Assembly (NCBI RefSeq): GCF_001411805.1
Contig: NZ_CP007212.1
Location: 2,480,001-2,544,000, forward strand
Direction of reading: 5' to 3'
Origin: Burkholderia plantarii
Lineage (GTDB): Bacteria > Pseudomonadota > Gammaproteobacteria > Burkholderiales > Burkholderiaceae
DNA: 64,000 nt
A program made the translations under genes and the position numbers. A model generated the notes under the pieces. That model did not search any database and was not told the DNA's origin. It saw nothing but the letters and a program-made list of their open reading frames with translations. Of this stretch, positions 35,498-45,080 are shown one piece after another (position 1 is the first letter of the stretch; every line of letters begins with the position of its first letter).

Positions 35498-36571
35498 ATG
35501 AAAATCGCCATTCTCGGCGGTCCGGCGAATCAAACGAAGCAGCTCGAACTGTGGTTGAGGAGCGGCGGACATCAGCCAGCATTCTTCAAGTCCGGCAATG
35601 CCTTTTTCAGCGCGCTGCGGCGCAACGGCTTCGATCTGCTGATGGTCGACGTCGCCCTGCCCGACCTGTCCGGCATCGACCTGATCGCCTGGGCGCGCCA
35701 CCATTTCGAATGGCACGTGCCGGTCATCGCCATGACGGCGCGCGACGCATGGCACCTGGCCGCCGACGCGCTGAAGGCCGGCGCCGACGATTATCTGGTC
35801 AGGCCGATCCGTGAAGCCGAAATCCAGTCGCGCATCAATACGGTCACGCTGCGGCATGCGCCGGAGCCCGGCGACGTCATCGAGATCGGCGATTATTCGA
35901 TCGATACCAAAAGCACGAAAATCATTTTGAATGGCGAGCCCGTCAATCTGACCCGTAAGGAATTCGAACTGGCCGCGTATTTTTTCCGGCATCCCGATCA
36001 GCTGATTTCTCATGAAACGCTGCTCGGCCGGATCTGGAAATTGCAGAGCGATATCGATACGCGCACGGTGGCCACCCACGTCAGCCGGATTCGCAAGAAG
36101 CTGCGGCTCGACGGCTCGCACGGCTGCGAAATCCTGTCACTCTACGGCTACGGCTATCGCTGCCTGATCGACCGGCCGGCCGAGACGCCCGCCACCGCCG
36201 CCCGCATCGCCGACATCGATCCCGCGGTCGTGCCGCCGGTGGTCGAAACGAACGCGACGCCGATCGAGCTGATCGCCGCGACGCCGCGCTTCGACACGCC
36301 CGGCGCGCCCGCCGCCCGCGGCACGCTCGCGCCGCCGGCCATGCCGCCCGACGAGACGGGCGCCGCGACGCTTCACGACGGCGCACGGCCCGTCGATCGC
36401 TACGTCGCGAACCTGCTGAAGGAACGACAGGATTTCGAGGAGCAGATCCGCCGGCTGCGCGACGCGTTCTGCGAGGCCACGCTCGAGCTGCGCGCGCTGA
36501 AGCGCCAAGGCGGCCCCCGCCGGCATCACGAGATCGAAGCGCTCGCCGACTACAGCGAGGATCTCGCCTGA
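35498..36571 (+). CDS. atypical OmpR-family response regulator with C-terminal extension
   Basis: This 357-residue protein has a receiver-like domain (1-120), an OmpR-type winged helix (about 130-225, with LTRKEFELAAYFFRHPDQLIS and RIRKKLRLDGSHGCEI) and an extra ~130 residues. The receiver keeps Asp51 (LLMVDVALPD) and the Thr in IAMTARD. It lacks the acidic pair after the first strand (ILGGPANQT) and has Arg for the conserved Lys (LVRPI), so normal phosphorylation is doubtful. The extension is Pro/Ala-rich and ends in a probable coiled coil (KERQDFEEQIRRLRDAF). No kinase gene is adjacent. It ends at a terminator shared with phaR. Confidence 0.88.
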   Translation: MKIAILGGPANQTKQLELWLRSGGHQPAFFKSGNAFFSALRRNGFDLLMVDVALPDLSGIDLIAWARHHFEWHVPVIAMTARDAWHLAADALKAGADDYLVRPIREAEIQSRINTVTLRHAPEPGDVIEIGDYSIDTKSTKIILNGEPVNLTRKEFELAAYFFRHPDQLISHETLLGRIWKLQSDIDTRTVATHVSRIRKKLRLDGSHGCEILSLYGYGYRCLIDRPAETPATAARIADIDPAVVPPVVETNATPIELIAATPRFDTPGAPAARGTLAPPAMPPDETGAATLHDGARPVDRYVANLLKERQDFEEQIRRLRDAFCEATLELRALKRQGGPRRHHEIEALADYSEDLA

Positions 36572-36691
36572 GCTTGACTCCGGCCTCGGATCCGGGCCTG
36601 GTCCCGGGTCCGGATCTGGATCCGGATCGCGCGCACCCGTTGCTCGGTATCGCCCACCGCGCCGCGCCCGCCAACCCGGCTCCGAAACGAC

Positions 36692-36723
36692 GACGCGGCC
36701 GCCCCGTCCGGAGCGGCCGCGTC
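36692..36723. terminator. bidirectional intrinsic terminator
   Basis: A perfect 11-bp stem GACGCGGCCGC/GCGGCCGCGTC encloses a 10-base loop. It lies between the convergent ends of the OmpR-type regulator (plus) and phaR (minus). There is no strong T-run on either side. Confidence 0.6.
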
Positions 36724-36751
36724 ATGCCGTTCACGGCCGTCGAGTCGCGCC

Positions 36752-37324
36752 TTACTTCTTGTCCGGATCGTCGGACGGCGTCGGCTGCTTGAACGGGAAC
36801 GTGCTGAACATCGATTTCGCCTGGCTCTGCATCTGCTCCTGCATCTGCACGAACATGTTCTTCGACTGCTCGATGTAGCTCGTCATCATGCCCTGCATCA
36901 TCGGCGCCTGCATGTTCATGAACTGCGACCAGACCTCGGGGTTCATCGCGGTGTTGGTGTCGTAGAGATTCTTCGACTGATCGGTGAGCTTGTTCTGGAT
37001 GTCGATGAACGCCTGGATGTTCTTCTCCAGGTAGGTGCCCATCATGCCCTGCATCGCATGGCCGTAGAAGCGGATGATCTGCGAGAGCATCGAGGACGAG
37101 AACATCGGCACGCCGCCGCTCTCCTCCTCGAGAATGATCTGCAGCAGGATGCTGCGCGTGAGGTCCTCGCTGCTCTTGGCGTCGACGACCTTGAAATCCT
37201 CCTGCTCGAGCACGAGCTGCTTGACGTCGGTGAGCGTGATGTACGTGCTCGTTTCGGTGTCGTACAGCCGGCGATTCGGATATTTCTTGATGAGTCGTTC
37301 GGCAGTCTTCTTTGTAGTAGTCAT
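36752..37324 (-). CDS. phaR: polyhydroxyalkanoate synthesis repressor PhaR
   Basis: This 190-residue repressor senses PHB granules and controls phasin and pha genes. The N-terminal DNA-binding domain contains KKYPNRRLYDTETSTYITL (about 13-31). A PHB-accumulation regulatory domain follows, and the C-terminal half is rich in Met and Gln (MQAPMMQGMMTSYIEQS), suited to binding hydrophobic polymer surfaces. The true start is ATG 37324; the frame extends upstream meaninglessly. It is the last gene of phaC-phaA-phaB-phaR, the usual Burkholderia order. Confidence 0.95.
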   Translation of the reverse strand: MTTTKKTAERLIKKYPNRRLYDTETSTYITLTDVKQLVLEQEDFKVVDAKSSEDLTRSILLQIILEEESGGVPMFSSSMLSQIIRFYGHAMQGMMGTYLEKNIQAFIDIQNKLTDQSKNLYDTNTAMNPEVWSQFMNMQAPMMQGMMTSYIEQSKNMFVQMQEQMQSQAKSMFSTFPFKQPTPSDDPDKK

Positions 37325-37467
37325 ATAACACCTTGTGAGCGCCGCTACGGCGCGATGACGGCGCTTGCCGGCGCGACGGCGCGCGGCCGGGCGGAGCGCA
37401 TTCGGAATCGTCGGGCCCGTTCGCGCGGCCGCCCCACACGGCTGGCCGCGCGCGCGGGCCCGGCCCC

Positions 37468-38208
37468 TCAGCCCATGTGCAGGCCGCCGTTCAGCGAGAA
37501 GTCGGCGCCCGTCGCGAAGCCCGATTCTTCCGAGGCGAGCCACGACACGATCGAGGCGATCTCGTCCGGCGAGCCGAGGCGGCGCACCGGAATCGTCGCG
37601 ACGATCTTCTCGAGCACGTCGGGGCGGATCGCTTTGACCATGTCGGTGCCGATGTAGCCCGGCGAGATGGTGTTGACGGTCACGCCCTTGGTGGCCACTT
37701 CCTGCGCCAGCGACATCGTGAAGCCGTGCAGGCCGGCCTTCGCGGTCGAGTAGTTGGTCTGGCCGAACTGCCCCTTCTGGCCGTTCACCGACGAGATGTT
37801 GATGATACGGCCCCAGCCGCGCTCGACCATGCCGTCGATCACCTGCTTGGTGACGTTGAACAGGCTCGTCAGGTTCGTGTCGATCACGGCCTGCCAGTCT
37901 TCCAGCGTCATCTTGCGGAACACCACGTCGCGCGTGATGCCGGCGTTGTTGACGAGCACCTCGATCTCGCCGACCTCGGCCTTGACCTTGTCGAATGCCT
38001 GCTTGGTCGACTCCCAGTCGCCGACGTTGCCCTCGGAGGCATAGAAATCGAAACCCAGCGCCTTCTGATCCTCGAGCCACTTCGCGCGGCGCGGCGAATT
38101 CGGCCCGCAGCCGGCCACCACCTTGAAGCCCGCCTTGTGCAGGCGCTGGCAGATGCTCGTGCCGATGCCGCCCATGCCGCCGGTTACGTAAGCAATTCGC
38201 TGAGTCAT
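37468..38208 (-). CDS. phaB: acetoacetyl-CoA reductase PhaB
   Basis: This 246-residue NADPH-dependent reductase converts acetoacetyl-CoA to (R)-3-hydroxybutyryl-CoA for PHB synthesis. It has the cofactor motif [16 protein letters not shown], and catalytic Ser and Tyr-Lys in [23 protein letters not shown], a segment diagnostic of PhaB/FabG-type enzymes. The length is normal for PhaB. It lies between phaA and phaR. A hairpin (GAAGCGCC/GGCGCTTC) at about 38230-38252 in the 100-bp gap to phaA may attenuate or stabilise the message. Confidence 0.96.
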   Translation of the reverse strand: MTQRIAYVTGGMGGIGTSICQRLHKAGFKVVAGCGPNSPRRAKWLEDQKALGFDFYASEGNVGDWESTKQAFDKVKAEVGEIEVLVNNAGITRDVVFRKMTLEDWQAVIDTNLTSLFNVTKQVIDGMVERGWGRIINISSVNGQKGQFGQTNYSTAKAGLHGFTMSLAQEVATKGVTVNTISPGYIGTDMVKAIRPDVLEKIVATIPVRRLGSPDEIASIVSWLASEESGFATGADFSLNGGLHMG

Positions 38209-38308
38209 ACAGAACACTCCATTTATCGTTGTCGAAGCGCCGGACGGCGCTTCGTTCGTCTCGTTTCGCCTCGTTGCACGGCGCGCTCCCACCGCGCCGC
38301 GCGGCGTA

Positions 38309-39490
38309 TCAGGGGCGCTCGACCGCCAGCGCGACACCCATCCCGCCGCCGATGCAGAGCGACGCGAGGCCACGCTTGGCATCGCGCTTCTGCATCTCGT
38401 GCAGCAGCGTGACGAGGATCCGGCAGCCGGACGCGCCGATCGGATGGCCAATCGCGATCGCGCCGCCGTTGACGTTCACCTTCGAGGTGTCCCAGCCCAT
38501 CTGTTGATGCACGGCCAGTGCCTGCGCCGCGAATGCCTCGTTGATCTCCATCAGGTCGAGATCGCCGACCGACCAGCCCGCACGTTCCAGACAGCGGCGC
38601 GAGGCCGGCACCGGGCCCATGCCCATCACCTTCGGATCGACGCCGGCGTTCGCATAGGCCTTGATGCGCGCGAGCGGCGTGAGGCCGAGCGCCTCGGCCT
38701 TCTTCGCCGACATCACCAGCACCGCGGCCGCGCCGTCGTTGAGGCCCGACGCGTTGGCGGCCGTCACCGTGCCTTCCTTCGTGAAGGCCGGCTTCAGGCC
38801 CGCCAGCGACTCGGCCGTCACGCCGTGGCGCACGAACTCGTCGGCGGCGAAGCGCAGCGGCTCGCCCTTGCGCTGCGGGATCTCGATCGGCACGATCTCG
38901 TCGTCGAAACGGCCCGACTTCTGGGCGGCCTCGGCCTTGTTCTGCGACTGCGCGGCGAACGCGTCCTGCGCCTCGCGCGTGATGCCATATTCCTTCGCGA
39001 CGTTCTCGGCCGTGATGCCCATGTGGTACTGGTTGTAGACGTCCCACAGGCCGTCCACGATCATCGTGTCGACCAGCTTCGCGTCGCCCATCCGGAAGCC
39101 GTCGCGCGAGCCCGGCAGCACGTGCGGCGCCGCGCTCATGTTTTCCTGGCCGCCCGCGATCACGATCTCGGCGTCGCCGGCGATGATCGCGTTGGCGGCC
39201 AGCATCACGGCCTTCAGGCCCGAGCCGCAGACCTTGTTGATGGTCATGCCGGGCACGGCCGTCGGCAGCCCCGCCTTGATCACCGACTGGCGCGCCGGGT
39301 TCTGGCCCGAGCCGGCCGTCAGCACCTGCCCCAGGATCACTTCGTTGATCTGGTCCGGCGCCACGCCGCCGCGCTCGAGCACAGCGCGGATCACGGTCGC
39401 GCCGAGCTCGGGCGCCGCGATTTTCGCCAGCGAACCACCGAACTTGCCGACCGCGGTACGCGCGGCCGATACGATCACTACGTCAGTCAT
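38309..39490 (-). CDS. phaA: acetyl-CoA acetyltransferase PhaA
   Basis: This 393-residue beta-ketothiolase condenses two acetyl-CoA to acetoacetyl-CoA, the first step of PHB synthesis. The acylated cysteine is in [15 protein letters not shown], the His in [11 protein letters not shown] and the second cysteine in [14 protein letters not shown] at the C-terminus. All three thiolase signatures are complete and the length is standard. It follows phaC by about 110 bp on the same strand and belongs to the pha operon. Confidence 0.97.
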   Translation of the reverse strand: MTDVVIVSAARTAVGKFGGSLAKIAAPELGATVIRAVLERGGVAPDQINEVILGQVLTAGSGQNPARQSVIKAGLPTAVPGMTINKVCGSGLKAVMLAANAIIAGDAEIVIAGGQENMSAAPHVLPGSRDGFRMGDAKLVDTMIVDGLWDVYNQYHMGITAENVAKEYGITREAQDAFAAQSQNKAEAAQKSGRFDDEIVPIEIPQRKGEPLRFAADEFVRHGVTAESLAGLKPAFTKEGTVTAANASGLNDGAAAVLVMSAKKAEALGLTPLARIKAYANAGVDPKVMGMGPVPASRRCLERAGWSVGDLDLMEINEAFAAQALAVHQQMGWDTSKVNVNGGAIAIGHPIGASGCRILVTLLHEMQKRDAKRGLASLCIGGGMGVALAVERP

Positions 39491-39602
39491 GTCCTTGTCC
39501 TCCAGGCCGGCCTAGCGCGACCCGCTCAAGTTGAAAAAATCCCGAGGGCAGCCGGCGAGCGTGCGCCGCCTGCCACGATCCGTCAATGTTCTTCGCGCCG
39601 CT

Positions 39603-41516
39603 TCAATTGCGTTCCAGCACGTAGCGGCCCGGCGCCGGCTCGATCACCGGAAACTGCGCCGAACCGAGCGTGGCGCGCGGCTTCGTCTTGCGGCCGCCGT
39701 ACTGGTCGAGCCAGTCGATCCATTCGGGCCACCAGCTGCCCGGATGCTCGGTGGCCGCCTCGAACCAGTCCTGCGCGTGCTCGGGCAATTCCTTCGCGTC
39801 GGGCGCGTCGAACGTCCAGTAGCTGCGCTTGTTCTTCGCGGGCGGGTTGATCACGCCGGCGATGTGGCCCGAGGCGCCGAGCACGAAGCGCAACGGCCCG
39901 GTCAGCAGCGAAGTGGAGGCGTAGGCGGTCTGCCACGGCACGATGTGATCATCGCGCGAGCCGTAGATGAAGGTCGGCACGTCGATCCGCGTGAGGTCCA
40001 CCGGTTCGCCGCAGACCGTCAGCGCATCGGGCTCGCGCAGCCGGTTCTCGAGATAGGTATGGCGCAGGTACCACGCGTACATCGGCCCCGGCAGGTTGGT
40101 CGAATCGCTGTTCCAGTACAGCAGGTCGAACGGCGCCGGCGTGCGGCCCTTCAGGTAGTTGTCGACCACGTAGTTCCAGAACAGATCGTTCGGCCGCAGG
40201 AACGAGAACGTGTTCGCGAACTCGATGCCGTGCATGAGCCCCGGCGTGCCGCCGTTCTTGCCGCCGATGGTCTGCTCGCGCATCTGCACGTGCGCCTCGT
40301 CGACGAACACGTCGAGCACGCCGGTGTCGCTGAAGTCGAGCATCGCGGTGAGCAGCGTCATCGAGGCAACCGGGTGCTGCCCGCGCGCGGCCAGCACCGC
40401 GAGCGCGGTGGCGAGCATGGTGCCGCCGACGCAGAAGCCGAGCGCGTTGACCTGCTCGCGCGCGCTGATCTGCTGCACGACGTCGAGCGCGGCCAGCACG
40501 CCGTCGTTCATGTAGTCGTCCCAGGTCGCGCCGGCGATCGACGCGTTTGCGTTGCGCCACGACACCAGGTACACCTGGTGGCCGCTCGCGAGCGCGTGCG
40601 CGACGAGCGAACTCTCGGGCTGCAGATCGAGGATGTAGAACTTGTTGATGCAGGGCGGCACGATCAGCAGCGGCCGCTCGTAGACGCTCGGCGTGACGGC
40701 CTGGTACTGGATCAGCTGGATCAGCGCGTTCTCGAACACCACCGCGCCCTTGGTGCTCGCGAGATTCCTGCCGACCACGAACTGCGATTCGTCGGTTTGC
40801 GAGATCTTGCCGCGCTGCAGGTCGGCGAACAGGTTGCTGATGCCCTGCCGAAGGCTCTCGCCCTGCGTCTCGAGCAGGTTCTTCTGCGCTTCCGGGTTGA
40901 GTGCGAGGAAGTTGCTCGGCGCGGTCGCGGCGGTCCATTGCTGCACCGCGAAACGAATCCGCTCGCGCGTTTTCGGGTCGGTCTCGACCGCGTCGGCGAG
41001 CGCATGCAAATAGCGCGCGTTGAGCAGGTACCAGGCCGCCGTGAACGCATGCGCGGGCGAGGCCTTCCAGGCATCGGCGCTGAACCGGCGGTCCTTCAGT
41101 TCGGGGGCGACAAGCTGCGCCGAGGTGGCCTGCCGGAACAGCTCCGCGCTCTCGCGCGCGTAGTCGGCCTGCAGCTGCTGGAGCCTGGCCGGCGGCACCG
41201 ACGCGACCGGCAGCGCCATGCCGGAGAGCGGCGCCGCGCCGCCCTGGCCGAACAGGCCCGCGAACGGCATGCCCGCGCCGGCCGCGGCCGGCCACTCGGG
41301 CAGCGTCGGCATCGTGAAGGGGAAGGGAAACGCCGCGGATGCGTCCGGACCGGGCCGCGCCTGCTGCGCGGCCGCGCGCAGCGGCTCGGCGAAGCGGCTC
41401 CAGGCATCGAGCCACGCGCCGAACATCTGCTGCATCGGCTGGGACGCATCGGCCGCCTGGCGCCCCGGGGTGAAGTCCGCTTGTGAGGAAGTCGACGAAT
41501 TTTTCGGTGCTGTCAT
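39603..41516 (-). CDS. phaC: class I poly(3-hydroxyalkanoate) polymerase PhaC
   Basis: This 637-residue class I synthase polymerises (R)-3-hydroxyacyl-CoA on PHA granules. The lipase-like box is LGFCVGG, with Cys replacing the lipase Ser. The triad is completed by Asp in YGSRDDHIVPW and His in LGASGHIAGVINPP. The N-terminal ~100 residues (DAWSRFAEPLRAAA region) are the granule- and phasin-interacting segment. It is the first gene of the pha operon; the 460-bp upstream region should contain the operon promoter. Confidence 0.97.
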   Translation of the reverse strand: MTAPKNSSTSSQADFTPGRQAADASQPMQQMFGAWLDAWSRFAEPLRAAAQQARPGPDASAAFPFPFTMPTLPEWPAAAGAGMPFAGLFGQGGAAPLSGMALPVASVPPARLQQLQADYARESAELFRQATSAQLVAPELKDRRFSADAWKASPAHAFTAAWYLLNARYLHALADAVETDPKTRERIRFAVQQWTAATAPSNFLALNPEAQKNLLETQGESLRQGISNLFADLQRGKISQTDESQFVVGRNLASTKGAVVFENALIQLIQYQAVTPSVYERPLLIVPPCINKFYILDLQPESSLVAHALASGHQVYLVSWRNANASIAGATWDDYMNDGVLAALDVVQQISAREQVNALGFCVGGTMLATALAVLAARGQHPVASMTLLTAMLDFSDTGVLDVFVDEAHVQMREQTIGGKNGGTPGLMHGIEFANTFSFLRPNDLFWNYVVDNYLKGRTPAPFDLLYWNSDSTNLPGPMYAWYLRHTYLENRLREPDALTVCGEPVDLTRIDVPTFIYGSRDDHIVPWQTAYASTSLLTGPLRFVLGASGHIAGVINPPAKNKRSYWTFDAPDAKELPEHAQDWFEAATEHPGSWWPEWIDWLDQYGGRKTKPRATLGSAQFPVIEPAPGRYVLERN

Positions 41517-41975
41517 ACCTGCGTTACCGGTGATTCCTGGCGGAGCATCTGGACATCCTGCGTCAACATCCGTCGAGACCGCGCGACACGCTTCGCATCA
41601 CGCGCTAGAGGACTGCTTCCAGATTCTGCCGCAGTGCAGTAGTTTTATCATTATCGTTTTCCCCATGTGAAGCGGCAGGCGAAAACGCTCGGGTCCACGA
41701 CCATGCGGCAATCGGCCGCTACTTGTGCCGTCACCCTTGGCGGGACACGACGCTCGAACCAATTGGAGCAAGTTCGGACCCGTCAGGTTCCGTAGCAGAA
41801 ATGATGTCACGCGCCGCAGCAAACTTACCCTCGCATTTCTGCCTGGACAGGCAAGAAATACCCGCCTCGCCATGCACGATTCGCTGCGGCGCGCCTCGAT
41901 TCGGGTCATGCCCTGCAACGAACCGCGCCGACATCCAGCAATCCGAAACGGCGCCGGTGCGCCGCGCAATTCACC
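41517..41975. other. pha operon upstream region
   Basis: This is 459 bp between phaC (minus) and the end of the laccase-domain gene (minus). It must carry the pha promoter. At 41626-41639 it contains CTGCCGCAGTGCAG, with CTGC and GCAG half-sites of the type some PhaR proteins bind. Around 41640-41670 it is AT-richer (TTTTATCATTATCG). No coding sequence is recognised. Confidence 0.45.
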
Positions 41976-42857
41976 TCACGCGTCGATCCATATCATCGCG
42001 GCCATCCGGCCCGTCACGCGATCGCGGCGGTACGAGTAATAACGCTCGCGCTCGGTGACCGTGCAGGCGCCGCCGCCCGCCACCTCCGTGATGCCGAGCC
42101 GCGCCGCGCGCAGCCGCGCGAGCGCGTAGAGATCGGCGTGGTATTTGCCGGGCGCGGCGTCGATGGCGACGAACGCGCGTGTGCTCGCCTCGCGCTCGGC
42201 GGGCGTGGCGGCCTCGGCGAACGCGGCTTCCACGTCGGCGCCGACCTCGAACGCGGCCGGCCCGATCGCCGGCCCCAGGTACACCCGCAGCCGGCTCGCC
42301 TCGATGCCGGCCAGCGCCGCCACCTGCCGTGCCGCCTCCTCGACGATGCCGGCCACGAGCCCGCGCCAGCCCGCGTGCGCGGCCCCGACCGCACGGCCGT
42401 CCGGATCGCAGAACAGCACCGGCATGCAGTCGGCCACCATCACCACGCAGACCGCACCGGGCACGTCGGTCACGCTCGCGTCGGCGCGCACCACGGCCGC
42501 GTCGGCAACCGGATCGGCAGTCGGGTCGGCGGACCATTCGGCCGCCCGGGCCAGCACCGCGTCGGCGCGCACGACTTCGGTGCCGTGGACCTGTTCGAGC
42601 CAGGCCGCGCGCGGCTGGCCCGTCAACGCGAGCAGGCGCGCGCGGTTAGCCTTGACGGCGGCCGGCTCGTCGCCGGTGTGACGGCCGAGGTTCAGGCCGC
42701 CCGGCGCGTCGCCGCCGGCCGCCGACCAGCGGCCGTAGGGCGCGGCGCTCACGCCGCCGTTGCGCGTCGACACCAGCGCGCGCACGCGCGGCGCCACGCG
42801 CCAGTCGGGCCGCAGGCAATCGTTCCAGCTCAGCTCGGGCAGCAGGGGGTTCGCCAT
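41976..42857 (-). CDS. pgeF: laccase-domain protein PgeF/YfiH
   Basis: This 293-residue protein belongs to the polyphenol-oxidase/PgeF family. Members act in purine nucleoside handling or remove mis-incorporated residues from peptidoglycan precursors. The metal/active-site elements are visible: His in LEQVHGTEV, Cys in VADCMPVLFCDPDG and His in AAHAGWRGLVAGIVEEA. The cysteine and both histidines are conserved. Its start abuts the rluD stop directly, so it is co-translated with rluD, a common arrangement. Confidence 0.9.
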   Translation of the reverse strand: MANPLLPELSWNDCLRPDWRVAPRVRALVSTRNGGVSAAPYGRWSAAGGDAPGGLNLGRHTGDEPAAVKANRARLLALTGQPRAAWLEQVHGTEVVRADAVLARAAEWSADPTADPVADAAVVRADASVTDVPGAVCVVMVADCMPVLFCDPDGRAVGAAHAGWRGLVAGIVEEAARQVAALAGIEASRLRVYLGPAIGPAAFEVGADVEAAFAEAATPAEREASTRAFVAIDAAPGKYHADLYALARLRAARLGITEVAGGGACTVTERERYYSYRRDRVTGRMAAMIWIDA

Positions 42858-44069
42858 TCAGTCCTCGTCGTGATCGTCCGGGTCGTCATGCGGCATCTCA
42901 TCGTAGAAGATCTCGCCGTCGTAGTCGTCATCGTCGTCATCGTCGTCATCGAAGCCGGCCTCCTCGGCGCCGAAGCCGAGCGCGGCCGCGAGCGCGGCGA
43001 TGTCGTCCGGCACCGCGCAGCGCCACTGCATGGTGCGGCCCGTGACCGGATGCACGAGTCCGAGGCGCCATGCGTGCAGCGCCTGGCGCGAGAACTCGCC
43101 CGGCAGCGCGGCCACCGAGCGCTTGCCGCGCGCCCGGCCGTAGACCGGGTCGCCGAGCAGCGGATGGCCGATGTGCGCGCAATGCACGCGGATCTGATGC
43201 GTGCGGCCGGTCTCGAGATCGCACTGGATCGCCGAGACGGGCTGGTTCTGCCACAGCACCGAATCGACGGTACGAAAGTGCGTGCGCGCCGGCTTGCCGG
43301 AGGCGCCCGTCACGACGGCCATGCGCGTGCGCTCGCGCGGATCGCGGCCGATCGGCGCGTCGATCGTGCCGTCGGCCGGCATGCGCCCCCACACCAGCGC
43401 GAAGTAGCGGCGCTTCACGGTGCGTGCCTGCAGTTGCCGGACCAGATCGGTCTGCGCGGCGAGCGTGCGCGCCACCACCATCAGCCCCGAGGTTTCCTTG
43501 TCGAGCCGATGCACGATGCCGGCGCGCGGCAGGCCGGCGGCCGCCTCGCCGTAACGGTGCAGCAGGCCGTTGAGCAGCGTGCCGCTCCAGTTGCCGGCGG
43601 CCGGATGCACGACTAGGCCGGCCGGCTTGTTGATCACGACCAGCGCGTCGTCCTCGTAGACGATCGACAGCGGCACCGGCTCGGGCGTGAACGCGAGCTG
43701 CTCGGGCAACAGGTCGGGCGCGAGCTCGATCGTCGCGCCGAGCGGCACGGGCTGGCGGATCCTGGCGGGTTCGCCGTCCACGCGCACGCGCTGCGCCTCG
43801 ATCCAGCTTTGCAGCCGGCTGCGCGAGAATTCCGGAAACAGTTGCGCGAGCGCCTTGTCGAGCCGCTCGCCGGCCAGCGCGGGCGGCACGGCGACGACGC
43901 GCGGCGCCTCGTCGGCGGCGGCGTCGGAGGCCGGCGCGGCAAGCGCGTCGCCGGACAGGTCGTCGTCGAGCGAATCGGTCCCCGAAGCGTCGGGCGGGGT
44001 GGAGCTTGGGCTATAATCTGCGCTATTTGCCGTGCCCGACCGGGCACGGGATGAACTTGAACGGGTCAT
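42858..44069 (-). CDS. rluD: 23S rRNA pseudouridine synthase RluD
   Basis: This is a 403-residue pseudouridine synthase for helix 69 of 23S rRNA. An N-terminal, poorly conserved ~60-residue extension is followed by an S4 domain ([20 protein letters not shown]). The catalytic domain then contains [17 protein letters not shown] with the essential Asp, and [11 protein letters not shown]. The C-terminus is a ~35-residue acidic tail, mostly Asp, encoded by three tandem copies of a 9-bp repeat and flanking sequence. The first start ATG is 33 bp from bamD; a start nearer the S4 domain is possible. Confidence 0.93.
   Translation of the reverse strand: MTRSSSSRARSGTANSADYSPSSTPPDASGTDSLDDDLSGDALAAPASDAAADEAPRVVAVPPALAGERLDKALAQLFPEFSRSRLQSWIEAQRVRVDGEPARIRQPVPLGATIELAPDLLPEQLAFTPEPVPLSIVYEDDALVVINKPAGLVVHPAAGNWSGTLLNGLLHRYGEAAAGLPRAGIVHRLDKETSGLMVVARTLAAQTDLVRQLQARTVKRRYFALVWGRMPADGTIDAPIGRDPRERTRMAVVTGASGKPARTHFRTVDSVLWQNQPVSAIQCDLETGRTHQIRVHCAHIGHPLLGDPVYGRARGKRSVAALPGEFSRQALHAWRLGLVHPVTGRTMQWRCAVPDDIAALAAALGFGAEEAGFDDDDDDDDDYDGEIFYDEMPHDDPDDHDED
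42924..42950 (+). repeat. three tandem copies of a 9-bp repeat in rluD
   Basis: Three exact copies of GTCGTCATC (plus strand) encode Asp runs in the RluD tail. In-frame 9-bp units allow copy-number change without a frameshift, so the tail length may vary between strains. Confidence 0.85.
44012..44017 (+). promoter_or_regulatory. candidate -10 element for bamD inside rluD
   Basis: TATAAT, a perfect -10 hexamer and rare in this GC-rich DNA, reads toward bamD and lies 85 bp before its start codon. The -35 position 17 bp upstream is poor. It overlaps the 5' end of the divergent rluD frame, because only 33 bp separate the two genes. Confidence 0.4.
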
Positions 44070-44102
44070 TTAGACTGGGTCACCGAGACTGAAAGCTAGG
44101 AC

Positions 44103-44948
44103 ATGCGAGCCCTATTCACCATGATGAATTCGACCAAACGTGTGGCAAAACCGCTAGCCGCGTGGGCTACGCTGGCTGCAGCCGCCGCACTGATCGCCGG
44201 TTGCCACGGCTTGCCGCAGAAAACCGATGAAACGGCGACCTGGTCGAACAACAAATTATACTCAGAGGCTCAGGATGCCCTGACCGGCCGCGATTGGGGC
44301 AAGTGCGCGAAGTATTTCGAAGCGCTGCAAGGCCGCGACCCGTTCGGCCATTTTGCCCAGCAGGCGCAGATCAACGTCGCGTATTGCAACTGGAAGGACA
44401 ACGAACTGACGGCGGCCGATCAAGCCGTCGACCGCTTCATCCAGCTGCATCCGGATCACCCCGACATCGCCTATGCGTACTACCTGAAGGGGATGATCCA
44501 CTTCAACGACGATCTCGGCCTGTTCGGTCGCTTCTCCGGCCAGGACATGAGCGAGCGCGATCCGCAGGCGCTGCGCGAATCGTATGACGCGTTCAAGATC
44601 GTGGTGGACCGCTATCCGAAGAGCAAGTACGCGCCGGACGCGGCCGCGCGGATGCGCTACATCGTCAACGCGCTCGCCTCGCACGAGGTCCACGCAGCCG
44701 ACTACTACTACCGCCGCGGCGCCTACGTGGCCGCCATCAACCGCGCGCAGCTCGCGATCACGCAGTACAAGAACGCGCCGGCGATCGAGGACGCGCTGCA
44801 CATCATGATGCTGTCTTACACGCGCCTGAACGAGCCGCAGCTCGCCGACGACACCAAGCGCGTGCTGGCCGGCACGTTCCCGGACAGCCCGTACATCACG
44901 GGCCATGCCCGTCCGGGTGCGCAGAAGCGGGCGTGGTGGCAATTCTGA
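44103..44948 (+). CDS. bamD: outer membrane assembly lipoprotein BamD
   Basis: This 281-residue (265-275 if a later Met is used) lipoprotein of the BAM complex inserts beta-barrel proteins into the outer membrane. The signal sequence ends in the lipobox ALIAGC, so Cys34 is lipidated. The mature part has tetratricopeptide-like helical repeats, including the BamD-typical LHPDHPDIAYAYYLKGMIHF and DRYPKSKYAPDAAARMRYI. ATG at 44103 or 44124 could be the start. It is divergent from rluD and ends at a strong terminator. Confidence 0.94.
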   Translation: MRALFTMMNSTKRVAKPLAAWATLAAAAALIAGCHGLPQKTDETATWSNNKLYSEAQDALTGRDWGKCAKYFEALQGRDPFGHFAQQAQINVAYCNWKDNELTAADQAVDRFIQLHPDHPDIAYAYYLKGMIHFNDDLGLFGRFSGQDMSERDPQALRESYDAFKIVVDRYPKSKYAPDAAARMRYIVNALASHEVHAADYYYRRGAYVAAINRAQLAITQYKNAPAIEDALHIMMLSYTRLNEPQLADDTKRVLAGTFPDSPYITGHARPGAQKRAWWQF

Positions 44949-45006
44949 GGTCCGCTACGGCACGCGGCGACACCGCCGCGTGCGCTGCCCGATCTCTCGG
45001 GCGCAT

Positions 45007-45036
45007 GAAAAAACCCGGCCACGGCCGGGTTTTTTA
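45007..45036. terminator. bidirectional intrinsic terminator
   Basis: The sequence runs AAAAAA, ACCCGGCC, ACG-type loop, GGCCGGGT, TTTTTT. A strong stem with A and T runs on both sides serves the convergent bamD and dinG-type genes. Confidence 0.9.
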
Positions 45037-45080
45037 CTGGGCGTGACGCGATCGACCGCCGTGACCGCCCCGTCGAGCCG

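Noticed and set aside
38225..38255. Hairpin between phaB and phaA, considered as a terminator.
   Set aside because: No T-run follows on the minus strand and it lies inside a known operon; more likely an mRNA structure.
39531..41486. A 651-codon plus-strand frame opposite phaC.
   Set aside because: Arg/His/Val-rich shadow of a definite PHA synthase gene.
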